The notes beneath the pieces are model-generated. The model did not search any database. It was not told where the DNA came from and saw only the letters and a program-made list of their open reading frames with translations. From Siphlonurus alternatus (lineage: Eukaryota; Arthropoda; Insecta; Ephemeroptera; Siphlonuridae), in assembly GCA_949825025.1 (NCBI GenBank), contig OX463781.1, positions 28,157,192 through 28,221,191 on the forward strand: a DNA stretch of 64,000 nt. The letters are read 5' to 3'. How positions within the stretch are numbered: position 1 is the first letter of the stretch; the number at the start of each line of letters is the position of its first letter. A program made the translations under genes and the position numbers. Shown here in pieces: positions 13,338-27,700 of the stretch.

Positions 13338-14639
13338 TAATTTTAGATGCCTTATTTGGTGTTGGTTAGGAAAAATAAAAATAATTTTAAAATCATGCTG
13401 AAATTTTTGAAAGTTAATATATGCATGATAAAAATCAGAGTAGAAAAATAATTTACATTATTAATTATTGTTAGTGAAAACTGTTGTTGATTGAGTTGCC
13501 ATTTATATTTTACTTAAAATCAATTTATAAGTATAATTATTTATAGCAATGTAGACTGGCCTGTTCTCATCAATCAACGCGTGTCTGGTCAATATTTAGA
13601 TGAGCAATCGTTTACATGTGTGTATATATATATATATTATTAGTCTTTTATTAAACACAAAAAGTGTACATACAAAATAATATTAGAAATATACATTATA
13701 AAATATATATATAGTTCTTATACTGAAACTCAAGCATCTTTTTATCATTTCCCAACCCAATACATTGCTTTTTTATATGTATAATATGTGAATCTTTCCC
13801 TCTCCCAAACTCAGAGCTTCGAACTATATAGTAATAGAAAATTTATTTATTTATAATTTATAAGTGTCCGTGCATGCTGACTTAATTATGTTTTCCAAGG
13901 TTCCCTCATTCAGATTTGCATCCATATTCAAAGCCATATTCTTTCTGCAAGTTTCAAACAAGACTTTTTTTCTGTCGGAAAATTCTCTTCATTTTCTCTC
14001 CCTTGATGGCCTTGATTTGGACATTATTTTTTCATTTATTTATTGATTTTATTTAACTTTTTTTTCATCCAAATTATATATTTGATTTCTTTTTGCAATA
14101 ATTAAAATATAATAACGTCGTTTTACAGGGGAAAATTAAAAATACTTGCAGAGATTGTGGAATAAATTTCGTTTCAATTGTAAGTAAGTCTACATTTTAT
14201 TATTATTTAAAATATACGAGTTCTTGACGGCAAAGAATTGACGTTTAATGTTAAAAAAATAGTGATTTGAAAAAATAATAATAATAAATAAATGCAGATT
14301 TTGCACGAACAGCACGAATGTCGAGATTAGATGACTGACATGATGCGCTTGGGCGCAGAATGTTTTATTCCATATCAATAAGTCCCGATTTTAAAATAAT
14401 TAAAAAATTTGTGTCATGTTTTATATCTTTTACAACAGTGAAACTAAAACTTTTGTTCTTTCATAAAGACGTAAATTTTAATATTGTATATCACGGCTTC
14501 AATTTAAATTTTATTTAACCAACACGTTGATATATTACTCAACAAGATAAAAAAAATAAAATTAACTTTTATGTTGAATTAAAACATCAGAATTTTTATT
14601 GGAACTTAGCGGCGATTGGAACTTTATTATATCGCAAAC

Positions 14640-14885
14640 AAAACACTTGAGGATTGGCTTGTGCCGATCTAGGGACGAGCCGCGAAGGTTGGCAGCGCCG
14701 TAGTGGCGAGGCCTCGCGAGACGGAGGCGTGTTCTCCAGAACGCCTCCTTCCAGAACACCCGAACTGATCCTCCGGGATGCTGCTGCCATCTCCGACCAA
14801 TCGCAGTCCGATCCCCAACACCCACCTACCTATACGTGTGGAGATCACATAGGCAGCGCCGCGGTGGATTTGTTACCTGCACAAA
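14640..14885. promoter_or_regulatory. GC-rich block, candidate regulatory element
   Basis: Isolated GC-rich sequence with an internal imperfect inverted repeat (GGAGGCGTTCTGGAG-like, about 14722-14755) and a CCAAT-type word (GACCAATCG). Frames are open on both strands by composition. No protein family is recognised. Confidence 0.22.
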
Positions 14886-15080
14886 ACACCAATACATTTT
14901 AGCGAAATATGCCGACAAGCGGTCGAATTCAAAGAATCATAATACTACACTTTTAAATTTTATTTTGAAAGAAGGATGCACTCATTGCCGGTTATCTCAT
15001 CAGAAAACAGGGGAGCTTAAGCATTTAATAAATAAGAAATATTTGTAATTGCATTTGACGAGCAATGGATATTCTCATTG

Positions 15081-15219
15081 TGATAATATAATAAATTGAA
15101 ATTAAATCGGACTTTTACCTTTGCCGGTATGTGATGTAATTAATCCACTGTTTCGTGGTGTTGGACACTTTAAGGCAAAGGTAAAAATCTGATTTATTTT
15201 TAATTTATTATATTATCAT
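15081..15219. mobile_element. Palindromic MITE sharing ends with the element at 25497-25749
   Basis: Arms TGATAATATAATAAATTGAA ... CGGACTTTTACCTTTGCC and their complement enclose about 50 nt. The GGACTTTTACCTTTGCCGG block is the same as in the ITIH-intron element, but the hammerhead-like core of that copy is absent here. Confidence 0.6.
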
Positions 15220-15935
15220 CATAAATTTAATGTCACTAACCTGCAAGTCTGTCCGTAAATATTATTATACAAAATTGATTTATGAAATTAATAAAGAATC
15301 AGATTAACCATTCTTATACATAAGGAAAAAATTATTATTGATTCTCAATGTATTTAATTGTACTGTATATTTACATTTATTTACACAATTTACGAACAGA
15401 CCCACATTAACTTTTCAGTGCTCGACAGATGTACCCGCCCTTGCTGCTTGCTAGCTATATATATAGATAATCTATATGCATGGATGCATGCTTATATATT
15501 TTTGCATGAAACATAACATATAATCAGTAATATTATAATGTATTACATATGCAATATGCTCTACCCTGACAGTAAAATAATAAGACCGCCTAAATGTATA
15601 TAAAATGTGTTATTATTCAAGTTTGTTGAACCTCAGCCATACGTTAATTTTACTGGATAAAGTTGGCAAAAATTCAACATGATCTTAATTGTGTTGCGCA
15701 AAAACATTTATACTTTAATATGATTTGATAGAAGTCTGAATAAATATACAAACACCACTATATAGTTTATCAACAACTCCACTATTTATGATGGATTACT
15801 CTTGCATTGTGTAGAGAGACAGATCTTATGCAATATACGTTTTTTCCTTTGTCTTTCTTCCGTGCAGCTTTTATCTATATATATTTAAAGATAAATATAT
15901 ATAGATATAGATATATATCTATATATATATTATAT

Positions 15936-16003
<68 letters not shown>

Positions 16004-17049
16004 TATATTGAAAAAGAGAGATCTTTATTTATAAACCTCGATCGATCGAGTACATTTAGTCAAGTATGATTTTATTTTCTCTGTAAAACTTAAACATCAC
16101 AAAATTGAAATTTTTTTACATTAACTGCTTTAAAAGCTAAAAAGTTAAATATTTTGGGACTGTTTTGTACTGCTAATATAGCTGTATACTATACAGTCTC
16201 AGTTACATAAAACTAATTATTGATTGCTTGGGTAAAAATTGTATGCATTGTAGCCTGATAATAAGATATAATTAATTATTATTAATAACTTTTTGTTAAG
16301 ACAATTAATTTTGTTTTAAATCTTATCTCGTTTCTCAAGGAAACAAAACTTGAATAAAGAATTTTGATTTGAATTCATGTCAGAAACAATTATCACAAAA
16401 TATTTAATAACAATTGGGCTTAATAATTAAATTACAAAGTTTCCATGAGACTTTTCATTCATTAGTAAACTGTGGGAAAATTAAAAATTAAAATATATGC
16501 GTAATAAAATTGAGAATTTTGTAACTTAATATCCGTGACAGAAGGTATAACGTTAATCTGTGCACAACAAAATGAACTTATTTTCGTGAACGGTGGTCTT
16601 TATACGTATCTACACGTTACATCTTCTTACACTGCTGATGGTCTCATGTAACGTAATATTTAACAAAACATCTTTAATGACAGAACGAACAACAACAACG
16701 CCAGGAGCGGACGTTGCATTTTACCATAATATGTCAATTTAGATGGTCGTGCTTCAGCACTAATAACAGAATATAGCCTCAAACTATATTAATTTGAATA
16801 GCAATTTTTGTATTAATATGCATTATAAAAGTTATTATTATTAAATTTAATATTAATATAAAAAGCCTTTAGCTATATATGATGTAATTAAAGGGTTATA
16901 ACATAAAATATATAAGAATGATGTATTATATAGATCTATAATATTATATAAAAACACATGCAGTTTGTTTTAAAATTCTCACAAAAAGTCCATACTTATC
17001 TTACGTATTTAATCTTTTAATTCAAACGTGTTTCTTTATAGTGATAACT

Positions 17050-17185
17050 ATCTTAGCGAGTTTATTAGCGAAATCGCTCGCTTCCTGTGCGACTCCTACC
17101 TGCCCGTGCTCACCCTCTCTTGGATCACCATCAGTGTCGCGACAAAGGGGGCGTGGTCGTCGAGCTGTCTTATACCGCGATAATT
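17050..17185. promoter_or_regulatory. GC-rich block, candidate regulatory element
   Basis: About 135 bp of complex sequence ending in the near-palindrome CGATAATTATCAC, a homeodomain/GATA-like composite. No credible coding frame. Inference from composition. Confidence 0.22.
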
Positions 17186-18929
17186 ATCACTACATTTAAA
17201 ACAGCTGCTCTACAGTGACACAAAATTATTAATTACTATTTTGTCAAGGAATGAAGATATTCAATCTTTATGTTAAATTTTGTAATCTGATAATTTGAAT
17301 TTAATAATAGAGGGAACTTGTTTAGATAAAATATGTATGTAGTTACGGTAATTACTAATCGATTTATTAAAAATACAAGATTAGATTTAATCCAGAAATT
17401 ATTTAGTTGTAACAACTGCTGGCATCACACAAGAAGTACATTATATAATGGGCGCACGAAGGAGTTATCCAGAAAGATAGCCAGTTTTCTCACCAACTGC
17501 GTTTTATATTATAATTATGTAATAGTGACATTAAATTATAAAATGTTATAGGCTGACACTAACCGTGGTTGTTGAGAAATCTTGATATATTCCTTTATGA
17601 ATCGAGACCAAAAATTTTAAAGATTTTATGGCTATGTAAATAAAATTATTCAATACTGAAGATCCGTAAATTCAAATTAAGCTGAAAATATGACTTTTTT
17701 CGAAAATATAATGAAAATGCATTTTCTACATTTAGCGAATCAAAAGCTAATATGCAAGCTATAAGGAGATGCAGTCACAAGTTGGGCCAAGTGCATTTTC
17801 TACATGTGTTAATATTATAAACCATAAGAACAAAAATGTTCTATATTTTACATCATGGTGTGCAGAGTGCAACGCTTCACATTCGAATTTGCATACACTT
17901 AATGTTTCTCCGATAATTTTACAACAACAACGATACGATGACAATTAATGTCATGCCTCTGTAAGTGCATGCCTTGCTGGAAGACCAGAATTTATAGAAC
18001 AGCATATAAATAAAGTATAACTTTCTTTTATGTAATTGACTACTAAACAATTCAATTTCTGTGTTAATAAGAATGGATATTATAGAAAAATACACACTGC
18101 CAAAAATAATTAAATATTTTTTTTCCTTGTTGTACTAAAATTCTATGGTATTTATGAAAGTATTTGCAACGTTAAAAGATAATTATAATAAGAAAAATTT
18201 ATATTATCAGAAATTTGCAACTGTCTGATTTTAAAGCTCGTACATTGGTCTCATATATAAAATTAATTATATATTATATAATTATTATAATTACATTTAA
18301 AAATTAAAATATTTTTAAGGAGAATCCTGTGGCAGCTACTACAAATTTAACGTGCTACAAGAACAAAAAAGTAATAATTGTTTTACTATAGATTGTAAAC
18401 CTAATTAGAATTTTTTAAAAGAGATTTGCATACAGCATAAAAAATAATATAATTCAAGGATAATTATGATTTATGGTATTAAATATGTCACATAAGGCGA
18501 ATACAATAATTTATTTTCAACATCTAAAAACAATATAGAAGCTCCATTTTCACACACTGCACTATTATAATTATCTTATACAATTTTATAAAAATCAAAT
18601 TAGAAAATATTGTTTCACAATTATAATTGATACACGTACGGTCTGGTATTTTTTTTTTTAATTGATAGACAATAAACATGTTATATTTTTTCATATCCTG
18701 CCACGTTGTAAGTGTTGTGAAACTGTTTCACATACAAACATCAATATTATAACAAATTGTTTCAATAATTTTTTCACACTTTTAGATGTTTTGCTCAATT
18801 TTAATTGTGTTTCCATTTTCCATTTCATCATTTCCTCTTCATCCATCTTATCTATATTATATTGATGAAGCCACGTTACACACAGCAGAGATACAAACTA
18901 TCACGTGTCATGTAAAATCATAATTCTAG

Positions 18930-19265
18930 CAGCTTTGGTCCGCGGCAAGTTTTAACAAACCACATCAAAAACGAGCCGCAGTAAATAACAATTCTCTGCT
19001 TTTAGTTTTACACATGAAGCATTTGTGTATGATATTTATAAGATGCAACGGCGTCGTGTTTTATGGTTTGAGATAAATGGTGTCATTCTGACGGTGCGGG
19101 TGAGCCGGGAGCGACGTATTCAGCCACTGCTTGGTGCGAGCTAATGTAATTGAATCCTCCACCTTGTCATTTGGAAGCCCACCGCCGTACGAGACGCGAG
19201 GGCCACCGCAAAATGATTCCTAATTCACACCGACGTGCCGGAACGCGGGTGTTCGCCCCCTTCTT
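18930..19265. promoter_or_regulatory. GC-rich block, candidate regulatory element
   Basis: About 330 bp of complex, CpG-containing sequence between AT-rich flanks, including GCTAATGTAATTGAATC and CACCGCAAAATGATTCC. No open frame of note, so it is more likely non-coding than an exon. Confidence 0.25.
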
Positions 19266-19541
19266 TTTTTAGGTGCCTTCTAATATCAAAGCCGAGGATA
19301 ATTGTACCAACACGGAGGCCTCACCAGGCGTAAAATGATCACAAAAACTTATTATTTGTTGTTAAATGTTCATTTGTGTTTTATACCTGATACCATTTCA
19401 AATATTTGAAATATACCATTTTTTTTAGTTGGTTTAATGTGATAATTTTTACATATAAAAAAGCAATGTTATTGTTATTACATTTCTTCATTTTATTTAT
19501 CACATGTTTAGTCCTTTCAGTTGATCTTGCAGTGGATGAAC

Positions 19542-19581
<40 letters not shown>

Positions 19582-20288
19582 CACTTTTTCATTACTTCGA
19601 AAAAAATGTTATGCTGGTTATTTCAAACATAACACTAAAATTATATGCAGCATACTTTTCCAATCTAATGATTATACCCTAAAATATGTTAACATTAAAC
19701 CCTTTAATTAAGCAATGTTAGAGAAAGAGGTCAACCCGCCAAATTTTAATATAGGAACTGGTTCGTTAAAATTTTAAAATTGGTGATTAATATTATATTA
19801 ATATATTTTACTGCTGAAAATGTACAATATATAACAAATATCTATCCGAAAATAATTATTAAGTAGCGAAAATTCGATTTCATCGTTAGGGTTTAAAGTT
19901 TAACCCTTTTCCCCTCCCTCCCTTCCTTCTCGTAGGAGTCCTAGCTGGTGAGCTGAATAAAATATTAAAAAAATCTGCGTTGAACAATTTAACATAAATA
20001 TTATAGTATAATAAATTGAATTATAATTTTAAATTTATTTATATAATTTTTCTATAAGCTGTAATATTTAAATTGATTTGGTTACGAAATAATATTTAGT
20101 GTTTTGTAATTATTTCTCGTCTCTGATGTAGATTTGTCTGAAATGACTGCACATCAGAAATCACTGGAAATGAATGTTCAGAATAAAGTATAACAAATTA
20201 TGTTGAACTAATTCACAAATTTTGTATTCTCCATTGTAAAAATGTTGCTTGAAAAATCAAATTAGTTTGAGCGTTGAGAAACAAATTA

Positions 20289-20339
<51 letters not shown>

Positions 20340-21111
20340 GTTCATATAACTTTAAGTAATTTTATTAACATTTATCAGACCGTTCAACATTTTGCTATTG
20401 AAAACAAATTGGTTTCATTGTGTATTTTAATGTTTATAATAAAATAAAACGATATCTGTTTGAAGCATGAATTGATCAGTGCATGCTATGATGCTCATGT
20501 TGTGAAAGAGAAACCTTGTAAGGAGTGGCTCCTCATTGACTGATTATCAATGCTATTCAAAGTTGGAGTGAATATCATATTTAAATAAAGCCTCATCATT
20601 TATGCTCGATCACGACTCTTCTTTCTAAACGAACAGGACTTAGTTATAAGATTCGAGGGCATTGCGGGAACTGCCGCACTCAACACTGATGTACTATATA
20701 CCATGCACCTAAGTAAAGCATCCCCCAGCGTGGCTAGTAGTTTGGTATTTTGGTGGGTGATAAAATTTGAACAGATTTCTCCAAAGCAGGAGAAAATTGT
20801 TCAGCCAGAGTCGAGCAATTCGGTAGTTCTCCTATAGCTTCAGACCATTGCAGGACAATTAAGAACTTATTGAACTGATTACGTTTCCACGTACGGTTCC
20901 CTAAAGCCCGTAATATTTTATGTTTAGGTTATAGAATGCCTGGGTATAGTATATACATATAATAATGTTTACCCAGCAATAAGTTGAGTGACACGTGCCA
21001 GGTTTGTCTAAGTTACTCCACCAACATATCAGTACTATCTGCAGTCCAACAACAACTTGGAAGTTTCTTGGTTTACAATCTAAACCTTTGAAATATTTTG
21101 AAGAGAAGTTC

Positions 21112-21220
<109 letters not shown>

Positions 21221-21693
21221 ATATAGTGAATATCTAGGAAATTTTCAACTGCAGCAGTTAGACTGGGCAATTTTCAAGTGTGAGAATTATTAATAATTAC
21301 ATTAATTATATAATTTCCTAACATTTTACGTCAATTTAATTACTATTACAATGACGTAACTTATTTTTATGTGCTATGGACATGAAAAAGACTGTTCAAA
21401 AAAAAATACAGTTGACAAATCATTCGATCTGATGTATGATTTAATTTTAACTTCCGTTGATGAAAGATAAGTGAAAATGTCAACGTTTTTTGTTGACATT
21501 CGAAGGTGTCAGAAAGCATTGTATAATTTCTGAAGGTCTTTAAATGCGACATCGTGATAACATTTAATTATGAAACTAAACAATGTTATGTAATTAAAGT
21601 TAACTTGAAATATAATTTAAATTGTTTATTATAAGAAAATAAATATAATTTATGATTCCGCTCACACATTGAGGAAATTTTCGTGTTGATCTT

Positions 21694-21699
21694 TTTATT
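21694..21699 (-). terminator. Poly(A) signal AATAAA of the ITIH-like gene
   Basis: The minus strand reads AATAAA 18 bases after the TAG stop of the last ITIH-like exon. The very short 3'UTR this implies is plausible, but no cleavage site can be confirmed from sequence alone. Confidence 0.45.
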
Positions 21700-21717
21700 G
21701 GATAACGTATAATTAAA

Positions 21718-24700
21718 CTAATAGTGAGGAGCATTTTCTTGTATGAAGATCGAATCAGGACAGCAAACCCCAGCAAAACTGAAACAAATACCAGACAGTT
21801 ATAGAGGAGACCATTAAAAATTTCAAAAATTTGTTTTGTTTGTTAGCGTTGTAAGCTAAATTTTCTATTTGTTTGAAAATATGCCATTTTGTTGAGAGCA
21901 GTCGTGAAGGGAAACTTGTGTTATTAAAATATATAGACTCGGTTCGAGGTATAAATTTTACTATCAAAGTCTGCAAACCTCAGAGTCTTGATTGGGTATT
22001 AATTTGTGCATGATGGGCTCCAGTGGCAAATTTAGCTGTGGAGACTTCATGTGACTGACTAAAATCGCATTCTGAGAGGCAAGTTTGCTTGCAATATTTC
22101 TCAAAAAATGAAACAGCTTATTTGCATAGTAACTTAGGATTAGTGGAAGGATCCTCTTCTACAATCATATAGTAACTGAATCGGACTCACTGGTTGATGG
22201 GACAGAAGAAGTGCAGGAAGTAGTGGTAGTTGTCGGCGAATTCCGCTAGAGGGCAGAAGTGCAAGTGTCGGCAGTGGCTGGGCTCGCCGACCGGGGACAA
22301 GCACGGCGCGTGCGGTTCGTTCGTCTGCAAACAGGGGCACGTTAGGCAACCCGCTTCACACCAGCGCTCGACAAGTGGCCGGCCTCCCAGGCGCTTATGT
22401 TTTGAAATGATTTCTTTGAGTAATAAATTAGCAATACATGTATCGTGCATCAGTCATAACTAAAGTAACTTCCTGGTTTTCCACATTCACTACATTTGTC
22501 GTCATATTCATTTAGGTTTTCATAACGCCCTCAGTCGTTGGTAGCCGGTTTGTGACGAAGGAATTCACTGGGCGACACAAGCCGAAGAAGTCCCGAGCGA
22601 TTCCAACGAAGCCCAAAATAAATATGACAACTAATGTAATGTTTCACAAGAATATGTAAAATGCAAACTTTTCCAATGGGTTTCTTATGGAGACAGTTGA
22701 GTTTGCAGTGTACACTCGTCGCCTCGGAAAATATCCTAATATCTTGTTAAATCACTTATCACCAAGTCCTGTGTTATTCTTTTGGGGAATGGTGATTAAC
22801 AAGGACGCAAAGGGAAATTATCCCAAGCAACGACTGTACATTTCCTGAATAAAAACTATACATAATAATTATATCCATCGCCCAGCATGCTTAGGATTTT
22901 TTCTAGAAAATCTTACCTCGTTAAGTCCCAAAGAAAACAACTGATCGGCCCCAGCTCGGCCCTTGGGGAGCACCAGGTACCTCAGACCGTAGCGTACATC
23001 TCTCAACCAGGCGAGTTTCTCCAATGACGACAGCTGGAACACTGAAGTCACATGATTGGGTGGCAGCACTGTGGAGACTAGAACGTTTTACTGAGTGGCA
23101 CTTACTGCTGGTCTCTTCGCTCTCGTGGCTCTCCGGATTGGGAGGTGGAGGGGGTGGGGGTCGTTTGGCAGGAGAGGGCGCGGGGGCCGGCGTCACCCTC
23201 CGCTCCCCACAAGGGATGAAAGCCTGCTGTAGAGGGAACCAATACTCGCCGTCACCGCCCTCCGAGCACGCGTCATCCCCCCCGCGACCCCCCCGTGCCT
23301 CGCTGCCGACCTCCTGGCTCGCGGGAAGAAGAATCGTCACGTCCAGCTGAGCGGCTGAAATCAAGCGTCGCATTCATATACCATGCAAGTTTTGAAATCA
23401 TGATCGAGCTTTTGGAGTATTTCCAATTCATTCTCGTGAATCCAATCATAGGCTCAGTATAGGTGGATTAACATGAGAGACAGCTTCGACGTTGTGAATT
23501 TTTTAATCGCCAAAAATGGCAGCTAGTGAAAATTATAGCAAATTCGCAATTTGCGCATCGCGTACTCAAAATCGCTCAAGTAAATCCACCTTCACGTAAG
23601 AGTCATTCCCCACAAATTTGTTGCACTTGCTACATGTAAAACTGCAAATTACCTTGCTGCGAGGGCTCGTCATTGCATATCATGGTGAGCGAGGTGGTAG
23701 CCGTCACGAACGAGTACTGTAACACCGCACACCATGCACGTCAGTCAAAGGCACTAACCTCTGGGTGACCTTGTTTACCTCTAGGGCAAGTTGCGTGGCC
23801 TCTTGGCGGGCGTCTGTAGAAGCTGCTCCACCCAGTAGTAACTGCTGCACTGTGAGGTAGGCCCAGAGACGGGAGAGAGGCGGGGAGAGTCGCTGCGGGG
23901 GCGCGGGGGCTGAGACTGGGGGTGGAAGGTGCAATGTGGCTTGCGAGCCCTTGGCATCCCTGCCGTGCACCTCGCCCCACATGTCCGCCAGCACGTCCAC
24001 GTCTGGCTGAAGACGGCCGGCCACCACGAGTTCCGAGCCCATGTAGGCCGCGGCGAAGCGATGTTGGGTCAGAGAACTCGCCTCCACCTGCAAGCCATGG
24101 CTGGGTTAGTTTCGAGACAGTCCCTGAAAATCTTCATCTTAATTACAAGTTAAAAAAACAATGGAACGCCACTGAGCTCTGATATACTTACAATATACAG
24201 TGTATATGTATAAATAAAATATAATTATGTATGAAGAATATTTCGATATTATAAGAGAATATTATGTTTATTTATTATTATTTTTTTTTTAATATTTGCT
24301 AAGTAGCAGAAAAAAACTGAAGAAAAAATAAAATCAGAGAGAGCATGCAGTAAAGTTCATGGTGTAAATTATACGTAGTACTGTACGCAAGCAACCAGTA
24401 TGACAAAACCATTGTCTGCATATATCCTGATCATTTTTTAGTTCAGGTATATAGCTGAGGTTGCTACAGGAGGCATCAGGTCAAACTAGGTTTTTGTCGT
24501 CATCTCGGGTCAACTATGAGACTTGACAAGGTGGTCGAAATGACGGCCAGTGACGCACCACGGTGTCTGGATAGGTGAAAGTCAGGTCAGCCAGCACGGG
24601 CGCGGACAGCTCGGCGTATACTTCATGCAGCTGGATGGCTGCGTCCTCAGCGTCGTAAATACGCCGAGCAAACCCGAAGTTCTCAGACGAGAGACGCCGA

Positions 24701-27700
24701 AGAAACGCGAAGTCTGCCTCCTCACCGAAGGCCAGGCTGTACACGGGAATGTGACGAGACGACGTGTCTGTAACGGCAAGCGTTCATCCACAATATAAAG
24801 GATCACTATATATCTGTGAATTTGTACACAAATTATTATGAACTATCAGATGGGGGTTCAAACTGTTGTCACATTTTTTTTAAATCATTCGAAATAAATT
24901 TACAGGTTATAATTATGACTCTCAAATCAATAAAATTTTACATTGTTTAATTTTAATAGTAAGCTGTATGCATGCTGGAATAATGCTATCAAGATTGGTT
25001 TTTATTAAATGTGCAGCAAAGTTCTGAACTGAGCTCACTATGGTTTTGATCAACATTGAGAGGGACTAAAGAAATTGCAGGTTTGTTTAAGAAGGTATAA
25101 TTCTATTTTCCTTGCTGCAATCTGATAAGACATCGTGAGATAACAGATGAACTCACTGGAGTGCTTGTTGGCGGCACGGACGGCCTGCACGATGCGGGCG
25201 GGCTCGCTCTCCCCCACCGTTGTCTCCCCGTCGGTCAGCAGCACCACGAGCGACAGGGGTGACGTGGCCGCGTGAGCCACGTCCAGAGCCTTGACGAGGG
25301 CGCGCTGGATGTTGGTGCCTGCAGACCACGAGTCAATGTCCCGATTACTTGATTAAGTCATTTAATTTTATATAGGGCAATAGACCCCAATTGACATGTA
25401 CATCATTGATCATGTTTTCCCTAATAACCTGCAATATTAGTTATACTGTATACAATATTATATTAGTAAATAACTTTTTCGTGCAAAGGATATTCATATT
25501 GAATTTTATTTCACTTGTCGGACTTTTACCTTTGCCGGTGTTCGATGTAATCCTTCTGTGTGTAGTATGTTGCGATGGTCACTTAGTATTCATGCACGTC
25601 ACTAACACTTGCATGTACTGCACATATCACTACGTTTCGAGAGTCAACCGCTCTCTTCCTCAGGTGACCATCGCAACATATTACACACAGAAGGATTACA
25701 TCGAACACCGGCAAAGGTAAAAGTCCGACAAGTGAAATAAAATTCAATACAATATTATATGAAGTATAGGCATTTTTAATTATATAAAGTCATAAGAGAA
25801 TAGAGAATTAATGTAACATATTATATCTTCAGTATTTGAAAATTAATGTGTCCTTTGCCTCAACGTTTTCTCCGCACGCTATAAATGCTGCAATTTTCAC
25901 CCTTATATATATAGGCAACTTTTGGTTGGTACAGCCACGCATGTTTGTAGATTGATTGCATATTTGTAGGGCATGGAGGTGCACTTGTACTGTACCTCCC
26001 ATGGCCTCCAGCTGACTAATGTACTTCTTGGCCTTGGCGACGTAGCGGGCCTTGACCGGCACCACGCGTCCGCCCCCGCCCGTCTTGCTGCGCTTCTTGT
26101 CGCGGCCGAACGGACTCCAGACCTGCAACGAACATTCTGTGTAGAACAAGTCTTAGCAAATGTTATGTTTGATGGCTCTTTTAGTGTTTTACATGTAGAA
26201 GCATTAAATGAAATTAATTTGAATTCATCAAGTTAGTTTTTTTTCCTTTTAAATAATTCTTTTTGTTTCAAAATTTGATATTTTTTTTTTCCTGAACAAA
26301 GAAGCTTTTGTTTTTGAAAGAAAGAAAGTATTTATTTTATTACCAAACTTGAAGCTGTTGAACTCACCGACTTAAAGCTGTTGAACTGGATGATGGAGAA
26401 GAAGTCCCCGCGGCGCAGCTCGTCCAGGATGGCCACCATGGCGGTCTTGAGTTGCTCGATCTTACGCCCTGCCATCGAGCTGCTCAGGTCCAGCACGAAC
26501 ACTACGTGTTTGGGCAGCACGCTGAGCGCGGTGGGAGCGAAATGGTGCGCGAAGAAGCCCTCGTGCACCTGCGTGCAATTCAAGCTGCCTTAAATGTGAA
26601 TTTTTGTTAAAAAACCTAAGTTAAATGAAATTTATTTTCCCCAAGGTTTTTATAACTATAAGATCTTGTATGTTTCCCATAGATGTAGGATGGAATAGAA
26701 TAAAAAAAATATATGAGATGATGTTTAATTGTCCTAACAGCCATTCTTATAACACATAATCTAAAATACAAGTGAGAGTAACATTAGAACATATTAAAAT
26801 TGCTGATAGCCATAAAATTTGTCCACTTAAGATTCAAGATATATGACGTTCATGGAGAGTCCTATATAGTGATAAGGGCTGTAACTTATTAAATATGAAC
26901 GCACCGTGACCTCACCGTCGCGAGGTCTGGCAAGCTCGAACTGCACCACAAGCTGTCCCGTGACGCCCCGACTTCGACTGTCCCGATTGTCGCGTGTCCA
27001 TGACTGCGTGTTCTCCAACTGCATCTGCTGCTCCTGGGTGGGCACGAAGCTGACGTGTGCCTCGTGGCGAGACGCGCGTCGCACCCTCGCCAGCGGGAAC
27101 TCTGCCAAGCACCACAGTGAGCTGCAGACCGCTGACCCCTCCGCGGTGACGTCACGTACCTGCCTGTAGCTCGAGAGGATTGATGTCATGGCCCGAGCGA
27201 AGACCAGGCACGCGCAACACCACCAGCTCGCGGGCCTCGTAGATGTAAGCCTCGACTCGCAGCTCGGGAATTACCTTGGTGGGAATCATTAAATGTAAAA
27301 TAATTCATTAGAACAATAAATCGTGCAATCCATTTTCCCTTCTGTCTACTTCTGCCATGGCAAGGACATTAAAGATGGACAGTTAATACGATGTGTAAAT
27401 TGTGAATGAACATCAACTATCATGATTATTTAATTGCATAAATAAATAGAGGGTATAACAGGGTGTACTAAATGTTATTATGCCACTCTGATTCAGTTTT
27501 CAGATTTTTGTTTTAATACTGAACCCTGAAAAATATCTAAAAATTCAGGATAACATAAATTTTGTATTTTCCATTTATTATATGATGTAATAAAAAAATG
27601 TCAGTCTTATTCTATACCATGAAACTCGACAGCAGCTATTAGCCTGTTTATGACACAGGAGGGTTGGGGGGTGGGGGGGGGGACGAAAAACGAGCCCTGG

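Noticed and set aside
22188..22190. TGA directly after ITIH exon 15 as the natural stop
   Set aside because: The bases form a consensus GTGAGT donor, and a downstream exon in the right phase completes the six-cysteine motif. The stop remains possible for an alternative transcript.
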